A stretch of DNA of 57,084 bases. It comes from Streptomyces sp. NRRL F-5122 (lineage in GTDB: Bacteria; Actinomycetota; Actinomycetes; Streptomycetales; Streptomycetaceae). Each line of letters opens with the position of its first letter. The stretch's first letter is position 1. Below are positions 49,731 through 57,084 of the stretch, piece by piece. Location of the stretch: assembly GCF_001507435.1 (NCBI RefSeq), contig NZ_LMWH01000251.1:1-57084 (forward strand). The letters are read 5' to 3'. A program made the position numbers and the translations under genes. The notes under the pieces are model-generated. The model had not been told where the DNA came from, made no database searches, and worked only from the letters and a program-made list of their open reading frames with translations.

Positions 49731-50795
49731 ATGGCGCTCACGCTCGACACCTACCGGCAGCTGGGACATTCCGGCCTGCGGGTCTCACCACTCGCGCTCG
49801 GCGCGGCCACCTTCGGCAACGACTGGGGCTGGGGCGCGGAGCAGGACGAGGCGCGGAAACTGTTCGACCTCTACGTCGAGCGGGGTGGGAACTTCATCGA
49901 CACCGCTGTCACCTATACCAACGGCACCTCCGAGCGCATGCTCGGCGAGTTCGCCCGTAACCGGCGCGACAGTCTGGTCCTGGCGACCAAGTACACGACG
50001 CTGCGCCGGCCCGATGACCCCAACTCCGGTGGCGCCAGCCGAAAGAGTCTGTTCGGCGCGGTCGAAACCAGCCTGCGGCAGCTGAACACCGACTACATCG
50101 ACCTGCTCTACCTGCACGTGTGGGACTCCACCACTCCCGTGGAGGAGATCCTGCGCGGCCTGGACGACCTGGTGCGCGAGGGCAAGATCCTCTACGTCGC
50201 CATCTCCAACACCCCGGCCTGGCAGATCTCACGCATGCAGACGATCGCCGACCTGCGCGGCTGGTCGCCACTGACGGCGCTACAGCTGGAGTACAACCTG
50301 GTGGAACGCACCGGGGAGCGTGACCTTCTGCCGATGGCCCAGGAGCTGGGACTGGGAACCGTGCTGTGGTCCCCCTTGGCGGGTGGGGTCCTCACCGGCA
50401 AGTACAGCCGCCAGGACTTGACCGCACCGGCGTCCGACCAGAGTGAGAGCGCCCGCAAGAGCTTCAACCTGGCCCTGGGCGGAGTGACCGAGCGCAACCT
50501 CGCCATCGTGGACGTCGTCAAGGAGGTCGCGGCGGAACTGGGCCGGACCCCTGCACAGGTCGCACTGGCCTGGACCTTGCACAACCCAGGGGTGACCGCG
50601 CCCATCATCGGCGCGCGAACTGTCGAACAGCTGCAGGAGAACCTGGGAGCCCTTGAGGTCGACCTAACCCGGTCCCAGATGGCGCGCGTGGACGAGGTCA
50701 GCGCGATCGACCTCGGCTTCCCCCACGCCATGCTCGCCAGTGACCACATTCGCGCACAGACCCGCGGCGACCTGAAGATCCAGGCCCACCATTGA
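49731..50795 (+). CDS. aldo/keto reductase (YghZ/Kv-beta-like group)
   Basis: This 354-residue aldo/keto reductase begins MALTLDTYRQLGHSGLRVSP. The tetrad is D57 and Y62 (FIDTAVTYTNGTSERMLGEF), K87 (ATKYTT) and H129 (DLLYLHVWDS). The C-terminal cofactor segment PIIGARTVEQLQENLGA is present. The start at 49731 follows ACAGGAGAATACG; a longer frame opening over the SDR stop (ATGA) also exists but has no similarity. It is the second gene of the TetR-controlled operon and ends before a strong terminator. Likely NADPH-dependent reduction of reactive carbonyls. Confidence 0.92.
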   Translation: MALTLDTYRQLGHSGLRVSPLALGAATFGNDWGWGAEQDEARKLFDLYVERGGNFIDTAVTYTNGTSERMLGEFARNRRDSLVLATKYTTLRRPDDPNSGGASRKSLFGAVETSLRQLNTDYIDLLYLHVWDSTTPVEEILRGLDDLVREGKILYVAISNTPAWQISRMQTIADLRGWSPLTALQLEYNLVERTGERDLLPMAQELGLGTVLWSPLAGGVLTGKYSRQDLTAPASDQSESARKSFNLALGGVTERNLAIVDVVKEVAAELGRTPAQVALAWTLHNPGVTAPIIGARTVEQLQENLGALEVDLTRSQMARVDEVSAIDLGFPHAMLASDHIRAQTRGDLKIQAHH

Positions 50796-50797
50796 CG

Positions 50798-50837
50798 GAC
50801 GCGCACAGGGCGGCAACTCGCCGCCCTGGTGCGCGTC
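50798..50837 (+). terminator. strong hairpin terminator after the SDR/AKR operon
   Basis: GACGCGCACAGGGCGGC (50798-50814) pairs with GCCGCCCTGGTGCGCGTC (50820-50837) across AACTC, all bases matched except one bulged base. It begins two bases after the AKR stop codon. Confidence 0.82.
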
Positions 50838-50984
50838 GACAATCAGGCTTTGCCCCCTGTTAGGCGGTTAGAGCGTCATGTAACTCCCACGGGAAGGGCG
50901 CGCAGAGGTGGCCGCTTCCACGGGCCGTCAGGAAGCCATCGGTCCCCGCGGGGGCTGAGGAGCGGCGGGGGGCCGGGCCGTGGA

Positions 50985-51197
50985 TCAGGCGCCGGTGGCG
51001 GCGAGATCGCGCAGACGCTGGTCATCGTTCATGGCGAGCATGTCGCGGTGCTCGGGATGCCGGCCCAGTTCCTGCGCGCGGACGGCGCAGATGCGGCGGG
51101 AAGCGGCCATGATGAGGTCGCCGAAAGGCCCACACCTCCTCGGCTGCTGCGAGTCCTCACGGTGAGGTCCTCGGCGACCTTCTCCGCGCGTCGTCAT
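50985..51197 (-). CDS. hypothetical small protein inside transposon scar, doubtful
   Basis: A 70-residue minus-strand frame reads DLIMAASRRICAVRAQELGR, then HPEHRDMLAMNDDQRLRDLA and ATGA at the end. The second half has good codon bias. It lies just past the 3' end of the Tn3 transposase remnant on the same strand. No family was recognised; a passenger of the transposon is possible. A shorter start is at 51110. Confidence 0.3.
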   Translation of the reverse strand: MTTRGEGRRGPHREDSQQPRRCGPFGDLIMAASRRICAVRAQELGRHPEHRDMLAMNDDQRLRDLAATGA

Positions 51198-51257
51198 GCC
51201 ACCGACGGTGAGAGGATGCAGGCTCAGCGGCGCATCAGCCCGGCCACGCCGCCCCAG

Positions 51258-52030
51258 TCACACGGGGGCCGTCGCGCTCTCACTCTCGAGGGCGCGCGGG
51301 CCGGGCAACATCGCAGCCCGGGCGGTCAGGTCCAGCTCTGGGCGGCTGTTCATGTCCAGCTCGAACCGGCCGTAGGGGTTCACGTGCGTCCAGAACAGGG
51401 GTACAGCGCCCGCCGGTCCGCGTCGGTGAGCGTGTCGGCCCACTTCGGATCAGCGAGGATCTGCTGCATCAGCAGCGTGTTGACGTGGACCAAGGCGGAC
51501 TGGAGCAGATGGAGGGCGAGCATGGACACCTCCTGGGACTCCTTGTCCTGCCGGCCAGGTCACCGTCCTTGCCATAGAAGAGGTCCTTGTTCGCGCTGTT
51601 CCAGTTCTCCACGACCGGCAGGCCCTCGTGGATCTCCTGACGCGGCTCGATGTCGGCGAGGTAGTCGCAGACGAACGCCGTGCGCACGGCCCGGCCCAAC
51701 TCCTCGATCGCCTGGTAGGTGGGGTGCTTGGGGTAGCCGCGGGTGAAGCGGCGCAGGACCTGCTCGTCCTCAGGGGTGCCCAGGCGGAGCGCGGCGGTAC
51801 TTCACGATCTGGTTGTACTGCCGGCGGATCAGGTCCCAGTTGATCGTCTTGGTGGACAGTACCGGTGCGGGGTTCGGCCAGCTGTCGTCCTCGCCCGCGG
51901 CTGGCCTGTACAGCCGGGCGGAGTCGATGTTCTTCAGCCTCGGCATGAGCTTGAAGCCGAGAATGTGGGCGAAGGCGAAGCCGACGATGGACGCGCCGTG
52001 GGTGTCGGTGTACTGCCGGTCCACGCGGTC
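51258..52030 (-). pseudogene. Tn3-family transposase, C-terminal half, multiple frameshifts
   Basis: Reading right to left, successive frames give DRQYTDTHGASIVGFAFAHI with the DDE-type Asp region and [40 protein letters not shown] and [20 protein letters not shown] come next. The last frame gives LFWTHVNPYGRFELDMNSRP to the end at 51258. The order is that of the Tn3 transposase catalytic C-terminus. At least three one-base shifts separate the pieces, and the N-terminal half (over 500 residues) is missing beyond about 52030. The element is dead. A candidate end sequence lies near 50870. Confidence 0.85.
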
Positions 52031-52795
52031 TGGGGGTGCGCGGTTCGGCGACCTGGTCAGGGGCCCGGCCACCTGGCTTCCTTTGCACGCGTTCGGCATT
52101 CACAGAGCGCTCAGCCGACGTGAAACATCACCCTGGGTGGCGCCGGTCGGGCACTGGACCGGCGGGCATGGATGAACCAGCACACCTTCCAAGCGCGCCC
52201 GCGGTGACGTTTCGCGCCGGCTGTGCGCAAGCGGGGGCAGCGCTCGTGTGAAGGGCTCTTGAAGTGCTGTGACACTTCTGTGTGCCTCTGCGCTGGTCAC
52301 CATGAGGCCGCTGATGCGACCGAAGCGTGTGTGGCGGCGGACTCGGAATGGATCCGGTGCAAACGAGGACTGTGTTGGGCCAGGTACGGAGGCCGCGGTG
52401 CGAACAGGCGGGGGAAGGGCTGGGGCTTTGGGCTACCACCCTGGTGGGGCGAGCAGTGCGTCCGGACAGGCCGGAGCAGCCGAGGGCAAGGCCGAAGAGA
52501 AGGACATGTAGAGGGAGGTCCGGCGGCAGGGGGATGCCCCAGAAGCTCCGGATCTTCTCTGCGCACAAGCCGCGGTGGCTGCTGTATCGCGGAGGAATGC
52601 AGCAGCCACCGCAATCGATGCCAACCAGCGCCGCCGTCATGACGGCCCGCGCAGCGCGAGGACGTCTGCGGCGTCTTGAGGTGGCTTCTATGCCGGCAGC
52701 AGGCCCTTGTCGTTGCCGGATCGTGCTTGACCTTTCGTCAGGACGGGCAGGAGGCTGAGCCGCCCTCTCCACGTCTTCCCGTTCGTATATCGAAG
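52031..52795. other. region without recognised gene beside the Tn3 scar
   Basis: This 765-bp region has weak coding bias on both strands and no recognised protein. A 13-bp perfect inverted repeat (GCGGTGGCTGCTG at 52572-52584, CAGCAGCCACCGC at 52600-52612, loop of 15) is the only clear structure. The right end carries the promoter of the next gene. Confidence 0.45.
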
Positions 52796-53503
52796 ATGGA
52801 CCCATTCATGCCTATTCTTATCCGTGTCGGCGCGCTGGCCGCCGGCGTTTCGACCGTGCTGCTCCTCGCGCCGGCCGCGCACGCCACCGCTCCCGGTGAC
52901 AACGGGACGGTGAAGATCCATGACGCCAAGACGGGCGAGGAGTTGCGTCGTAACGAGCCGCACGTTTGCACGTTCTACCTCGATGCGTTCGGTTTCGACG
53001 CGGTCCAGAAGGTGGACTGGCACATCGAGGCGTGGGCGCCGACCGCCGCCACCAAGGGCGAGAGTGTGAAGTCCGGGGCCATCGCTCTGGATACCGAGGG
53101 CCACGGCCGTACGGCGGATCTGTCGCTGCCCGACGGGCACTACAAGCTGTTCTGGAACTTCGACGGCGAGAAGGGAGCCGCGAAGCATAAGGTGTTCTGG
53201 ACGGACTGCAAGGGCTCCGGGGGCGGTGGTGGCGGCACGGCACCGTCCGCCTCGGTGTCGCCCTCCTCGTCGGCGTCGTCCTTGCCTTCTGGGCCGGCGG
53301 GTGCGACCGCTGCACCGAGTGCCTCCTCTGGTGAGGGTGGGGCGGCCCCCTCGGCTGTCGCCTCCCCGTCCGCGCAGGGCGGCGGTGATCTGGCCGCTAC
53401 CGGTAGCGGCATACCGGTGGGCCTGCTGTCGGGTGTTGCGGCGGCGCTGGTGGCTGCGGGCGGTTACCTGGTGCTGCGGCTTCGTAGGTCGTCCCGGGGC
53501 TGA
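52796..53503 (+). CDS. LAxTG-type cell-wall-anchored protein (sortase E substrate)
   Basis: This 235-residue secreted protein has a signal peptide (about 1-32: ILIRVGALAAGVSTVLLLAP, AAHA cleavage). A beta-rich domain follows (about 35-140), with paired Cys in PHVCTFYLDAFGFD and FWTDCKGSG that may form a disulphide. A Gly/Ser/Ala/Pro-rich spacer comes next, then the sorting signal LAATG at about 198, a membrane helix (VGLLSGVAAALVAAGGYLVL) and a basic tail (RLRRSSRG). LAxTG is the motif recognised by class E sortases of Streptomyces. No sortase is encoded here. The start was set at ATG 52796; ATG 52808 is possible. Confidence 0.85.
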   Translation: MDPFMPILIRVGALAAGVSTVLLLAPAAHATAPGDNGTVKIHDAKTGEELRRNEPHVCTFYLDAFGFDAVQKVDWHIEAWAPTAATKGESVKSGAIALDTEGHGRTADLSLPDGHYKLFWNFDGEKGAAKHKVFWTDCKGSGGGGGGTAPSASVSPSSSASSLPSGPAGATAAPSASSGEGGAAPSAVASPSAQGGGDLAATGSGIPVGLLSGVAAALVAAGGYLVLRLRRSSRG

Positions 53504-53521
53504 CGTCTGCTGGGCATGATG

Positions 53522-53556
53522 GGCCCCGTACTCGTGTGAGTGACGGATACGGGGCC
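53522..53556. terminator. hairpin between convergent genes
   Basis: GGCCCCGTA (53522-53530) pairs with TACGGGGCC (53548-53556) across 17 bases. It starts 19 bases after the LAATG gene stop, in the gap before the convergent PP2C gene. Confidence 0.6.
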
Positions 53557-53686
53557 TGTCCTGCACGGGGAGGAGCCAGCCGGTGTCGCGGGGTCGGCCG
53601 CCACTTGCGGTGCGCGAAATCGGCACGTGCCGCCAGGACACGGTCTGACAACAGAAGGGCCGTCAGCCGCACTGACCCTCGGGGGG

Positions 53687-55414
53687 TCAGCTGTTGTGTG
53701 GCCGGGTGGGGGTGCGGGCGGCGATGAGGGTGATGTCGTCGCGGGGGTCACCGAGATCGCGGGCCAGCGTGGCGCACAGCTCGCGCAGTGGTAGGTGGCG
53801 GTGGGTGGTGGCGTGTTGGCGGAGGCGGGTCATGCCGTCGTCGAGGGAACGGGTGCGGGATTCGACCAGGCCGTCGGTGTAGAGCAGGAGTGTGGCGCCG
53901 TGGGGCAGAGGTGTGTGGGTGGTGGGGCGCTCGGTGGTGGGGCGTAGGCCCAGGAGCATGCTGTGTGCCCCGGTGAGGTAGTGGGCGTCTGCGTCGGCGG
54001 TGATCAGCAGGGGCGGGGGGTGGCCTGCTACGGACCATGACGCCTGCCAGGCCCCGCTGGTGGTGCGGTGCAGGCGGGTGAAGATCGCCGTGGCGGAGTC
54101 GGCGAGGGTCAGACGGGCCTGGGCGGTGTCCAGGCGGCGCAGGATCTGGCCGGGCAGTTCGTGGGGGCGGTCGACGGCCAGGGCGCGGAGCATGTTGCGT
54201 AGTTCGCTCATGCGTGAGGCGGCCTGCATGTCGTGGCCGGTGACGTCGCCGATGACCAGGGCGAGGTCACCGTCGTCGAGGAGGAAGGCGTCGTACCAGT
54301 CGCCGCCGACCTCGGCCGTGTGCTGGGCCGGCTCGTAGTGGGCGGCCAGTTCGATACCCGCAACGTCGGGCAGGTCGGTGAGCAGGGCGCGTTGCAGGGC
54401 TGCGGCGATGTCGGCCTGGGCGGCGTGCAGGCGGGCGTTGTCCAGGCCCAGGCTGATGCGGCGGGCCACCTCGTCCGCCAGGGCGCGGTCGGCTTCGTTG
54501 AAGGGCGGGCTCGCGGATGTGCGGGCCAGGGTCAGCGCGCCGAAGGTCCTGGCGTGCAGCCGCAGCGCAAGGACGAGTGCCTTGTCGGCTTCCACGCGCG
54601 TGAGCAGGTCGCTTTCGCCGCCGGCTGCGGGCGTGAGGTCGGTGAGGTGCTGGGTGCCGGCGCCATCGAGGATGCGGGTGACGGCCGCGTGGTGGGCGGC
54701 GTGTTCCGGCGCCGGCTCGTCACGGGGGCCGCTGGGCAGTACGTCGGGCGTGTGGTGGGCGGCAGCCGCGAGGCGATGCGTGAGCCCGTCGGCCAGAGTG
54801 ACCACGGCGGTGTCGGCAAGGCGGGGCACCAGCTGGCGCACCAGGCGGTGCAGTGCCTCGTCCGCGTCCAGGGTGGTGGTCATGGCCAGCGTCAACTCAC
54901 CGAGCCAGGTGGTCTCCGACAGGTCGTATTCGGCCTGCTCGCGCATTGTCTCGCTGAGCGCGTACCGCTCGGCGCGGCGTCCTTCCCGCTCACGCTGGGC
55001 GGTCGCGTCCTGGAACACGACCACCACACCACGGCCGCGTCCCGGTGGCGCGGGCAGCGGAGCCGCGGTCCACCACACCGCGAGCGGTGTGCCGTCGGCG
55101 CGCTGCAGTACGGCGCGCTCGCCGCTGATGCGTTTGCCCGGTGCCACGTCCTGGAGGATCGGGCGCTGGACGGGCACGGCCGCCGACTCTTCGTTCGACG
55201 GGTGCAGGGTGCGCTGGGCGTTGACCCCGATCAGGGTGCCCGGCGCGTAGCCCAGCAGCCGTTCGGCTCCCGGGTTGCAGGCGATCACCGTGCCCTCGTC
55301 GTCGACGGCATACAGGCCGGCGTCCGCCGCGGCGAACAACGCCGACACCAACGCCTCGTCCACGCCGACGCCCAGAGGGTCGTCTTCTTTCGGCCTGCTC
55401 TTCACTCTGTGCAT
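53687..55414 (-). CDS. PAS-GAF SpoIIE-type PP2C phosphatase
   Basis: This 575-residue protein has a PAS domain (about 22-135: LYAVDDEGTVIACNPGAERL, LGYAPGTLIGVN), a short coiled linker and a GAF domain (about 165-330). The SpoIIE phosphatase is about 350-565. It has VGGDWYDAFLLDDGDLALVI, GDVTGHDMQAASRMSELRNM and LLLYTDGLVESR. It starts 45 bases after the stop of the STAS gene on the same strand, so the two probably form an operon. Expected role: removing the phosphate from a STAS anti-anti-sigma protein, such as its neighbour, in a partner-switching pathway. No histidine-kinase-like anti-sigma factor is encoded nearby. Confidence 0.93.
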   Translation of the reverse strand: MHRVKSRPKEDDPLGVGVDEALVSALFAAADAGLYAVDDEGTVIACNPGAERLLGYAPGTLIGVNAQRTLHPSNEESAAVPVQRPILQDVAPGKRISGERAVLQRADGTPLAVWWTAAPLPAPPGRGRGVVVVFQDATAQREREGRRAERYALSETMREQAEYDLSETTWLGELTLAMTTTLDADEALHRLVRQLVPRLADTAVVTLADGLTHRLAAAAHHTPDVLPSGPRDEPAPEHAAHHAAVTRILDGAGTQHLTDLTPAAGGESDLLTRVEADKALVLALRLHARTFGALTLARTSASPPFNEADRALADEVARRISLGLDNARLHAAQADIAAALQRALLTDLPDVAGIELAAHYEPAQHTAEVGGDWYDAFLLDDGDLALVIGDVTGHDMQAASRMSELRNMLRALAVDRPHELPGQILRRLDTAQARLTLADSATAIFTRLHRTTSGAWQASWSVAGHPPPLLITADADAHYLTGAHSMLLGLRPTTERPTTHTPLPHGATLLLYTDGLVESRTRSLDDGMTRLRQHATTHRHLPLRELCATLARDLGDPRDDITLIAARTPTRPHNS

Positions 55415-55459
55415 TGTGCCCGCATCCTGCTGAGTTCGGGCAAGCCTTCTCGTCCGCCT

Positions 55460-55813
55460 TCACAGATCCGGGTGATCGCACGCTGCCGCAACGCGGGCGA
55501 AGACCTGGACCACGGTGTCCAGCCCCGTCAGCTCCAACATGCGGCGCACCTGCTCGCACGGGCCCGCCAGGCGCAGCGCTCCGCCCAGCGCCTCGGCCTG
55601 CCGCATGGCATACACCAGCACGCCCAGAGCGGATGAATCCATGAACGACACGTCTTCCAGGTCCAGCACGATGCGCGCGCGACCGTCGGCTATGAGCGCG
55701 TCGACGATTTCCCGCAGCGCCGGAGCCAGCGCCAGGTCCACCTCGCCAGTCAGGATCACCACCGCCCATGCCCCGCAGTCGTCGGCGCGTCGTACGCTGG
55801 GCACTGCAGTCAT
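55460..55813 (-). CDS. STAS-domain anti-sigma factor antagonist
   Basis: This 117-residue SpoIIAA-like protein has AVVILTGEVDLALAPALREI, then VDALIADGRARIVLDLEDVS. FMDSSALGVLVYAMRQAEAL includes the conserved phosphorylatable Ser in DSSALG. When unphosphorylated, such a protein captures an anti-sigma kinase and frees a sigma factor. It is upstream of the PP2C gene in the same operon. ATG 55813 follows GAGGAGGGAGC. Confidence 0.92.
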   Translation of the reverse strand: MTAVPSVRRADDCGAWAVVILTGEVDLALAPALREIVDALIADGRARIVLDLEDVSFMDSSALGVLVYAMRQAEALGGALRLAGPCEQVRRMLELTGLDTVVQVFARVAAACDHPDL

Positions 55814-56182
55814 GGGAGCTCCCTCCTCATTGGGGAAATTCCCCGGCCTGGTGCCTGACGGCCGCAGCCCTGCTCGGGCCTGTAACCACCCTCTGCCGGT
55901 GTAAACAGTCCCGTGCAGCTGCCGCGGGACGCCGGCCGCAGCCGGCCGATGCCAAGCGGGCACGAGGAGAGCACCAGAGCTCACATCGACGGCTGCCGCG
56001 CTGCGCAGGCCACGGCAATCCGAGCGCCTTCCTGAGCCGTTCAAGGGCCGTGAAGACGCTCGACGTTGATGCCTGGTCGGCCGGCACCACGCCGATTCAG
56101 GCGGATCAAGGCAGTGCGGTCAGAAGAAGTTGCCGACTGCAGCGGTGTGACGGCTGGTCTCCTTCCGGCATCGCTGCGGTCC
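55814..56182. other. intergenic region without recognised gene
   Basis: This 369-bp gap lies between two leftward genes. A minus frame (MVPADQASTSSVFTALERLR) has some codon bias but no family or clear stop context. The left end holds the STAS operon promoter. Confidence 0.35.
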
Positions 56183-56809
56183 TCATCTGCCACTGCCACC
56201 CGGTTGATCGACATAGGTGATCTCCGGGCGGACCGTCGGCAGTGCCCAGGGCTCCAGGACACCGCTCACCAGATCAGCCAGGAACTGAACCGCTCCACCG
56301 GTGTAGTGCCACCATGCACCATTGCGTGAGGCGACGGTGACCATCCATTTTTGTGGCCCGCTGGGATGGGTGGTCCACAGGAAGAAGTCCCCCTGGTTGG
56401 AGGTGGACCAGGGAAGCAGGCCGCCCGGCGCGGGGTAGGGGTGCATCGGTGCGGCCACGTCGGCGTCCTCGCACCACTCGGCGATGATCTCCAATTCCTC
56501 GTGGGTGTCTTGGATCCATCCCGCCTCAGCGCCTGGCCGCGGGCCGCCAACGCGCATGAAGTCACTCAGCTCGAACGCCGGGTACCGCTCGCACAGGAGC
56601 TTGTAGTCGGCGGGCAGGGCCGTCCCCAACAGGCCCTCCAGACGGAGCCAATCGATGTGCACCGGTGTCGGCAGACGGTGGGTTATCAGGCCGGGCAGCA
56701 CCCGTTCGAGTTCTGCGACCGACTCGGCCGGGTCGATCACACGACAGCGCGGGGCCTGGGTACCAACAAGATCGTCCACGCGGGCAGACTGCCACAGCGA
56801 ACCCCCCAT
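56183..56809 (-). CDS. SMI1/KNR4 (SUKH-1-like) family protein
   Basis: This 208-residue protein has LPTPVHIDWLRLEGLLGTAL and PADYKLLCERYPAFELSDFM in the first part, the typical start of the SMI1/KNR4 fold (acidic helix, then LP-DYK). Later comes PYPAPGGLLPWSTSNQGDFF, followed by LWTTHPSGPQKWMVTVASRN and a terminal WALPTVRPEITYVD. SUKH-type proteins act as immunity proteins against nuclease toxins. ATG 56809 (MGGSLWQSARVDDLVG) was chosen; the frame remains open upstream to 57052, but that part lacks similarity. The remaining 275 bases to the window edge hold nothing recognised. Confidence 0.8.
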   Translation of the reverse strand: MGGSLWQSARVDDLVGTQAPRCRVIDPAESVAELERVLPGLITHRLPTPVHIDWLRLEGLLGTALPADYKLLCERYPAFELSDFMRVGGPRPGAEAGWIQDTHEELEIIAEWCEDADVAAPMHPYPAPGGLLPWSTSNQGDFFLWTTHPSGPQKWMVTVASRNGAWWHYTGGAVQFLADLVSGVLEPWALPTVRPEITYVDQPGGSGR

Positions 56810-57084
56810 TGACGTCCCTGAGGGGTTCACGAGCGGCGAGGCCGCTGTGCTTCTGCCGCTCCCGGCCCTGCGTTTGATCTCCTCCAGCTGTAGGTTCCTT
56901 TGATCACTATCATTGGGGCCTGCGGAAACGCCAGAATCCGGGCTTCGCGAGCAGTAGCCGTGTCGGCTGGTTGTGAGCAATCGGGACCCGACGACTGCGA
57001 GCGTGATTACTTTCCGTGGTGTTGCACGTTCGCCTGGCGAGGGTGATGGCACGTCTTGTACTGGTAGAGCCGTTGGCTGCTGGG

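Noticed and set aside
56810..57052. N-terminal extension of the SMI1/KNR4 protein
   Set aside because: The added 81 residues show no family similarity and weak codon bias; ATG 56809 gives a normal-sized protein.

Overview
The window reads as chromosomal DNA of a Streptomyces or close relative. It is very GC-rich with G/C at most third codon positions and many GTG starts. It carries an ECF41-type sigma factor with its usual partner gene, SpoIIE-type PP2C phosphatases with a STAS protein, a LytR-CpsA-Psr protein, a LAxTG surface protein and a MatAB-like exopolysaccharide pair. Apart from a PhoU-like gene there is little core metabolism. The many broken genes and transposon or integrase fragments suggest an accessory region. 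No rRNA, intact tRNA or CRISPR array was seen.

Layout. 0-7 kb: VOC fragment, ANTAR regulator, an aldo/keto reductase (AKR) operon with an internally deleted alcohol dehydrogenase (divergent XRE regulator), phoU, and a coupled DUF2243/CtaG-like membrane pair. 7-13.7 kb: a frame-broken gene, then an 855-residue membrane protein built like the carrier-plus-tandem part of poly-lysine (Pls) synthetases but without an adenylation domain, a VapBC-like toxin-antitoxin pair and an alpha/beta hydrolase. 13.7-16.5 kb: IS256 remnant, frameshifted C45 amidase, SUKH-3 protein. 16.6-20.6 kb: cation transporter, AhpD-like protein with an ECF41-type promoter, the ECF41 sigma factor, RraA-like and YCII proteins. 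20.8-31.7 kb: small hypotheticals, HxlR/F420-reductase pair, phosphatase, LCP protein, HIT protein, ABM monooxygenase. 32-38 kb: a 3' tRNA-like scar, HxlR/NmrA pair, MOSC protein, remnants, a quinone-reductase-like gene and GlxA regulator flanking a perfect 46-bp palindrome, and an integrase tail. 38-42 kb: TetR/MFS pair, NmrA-like protein, decayed membrane protein. 42.5-47.9 kb: PP2C phosphatase and matAB-like operon. 48-57 kb: TetR/SDR/AKR cassette with duplicated operator, decayed Tn3 transposase, LAATG surface protein, STAS-PP2C operon and SMI1/KNR4 protein.

A recurring theme is the small unit of one regulator (XRE, HxlR, GlxA/AraC, TetR, ECF41) beside one or more oxidoreductases, often divergent and with a visible inverted repeat between them. 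These look like separate stress or electrophile-response cassettes gathered in one region. They are interrupted by mobile-element scars and by SUKH-type immunity-like genes that have no recognisable toxin partner.
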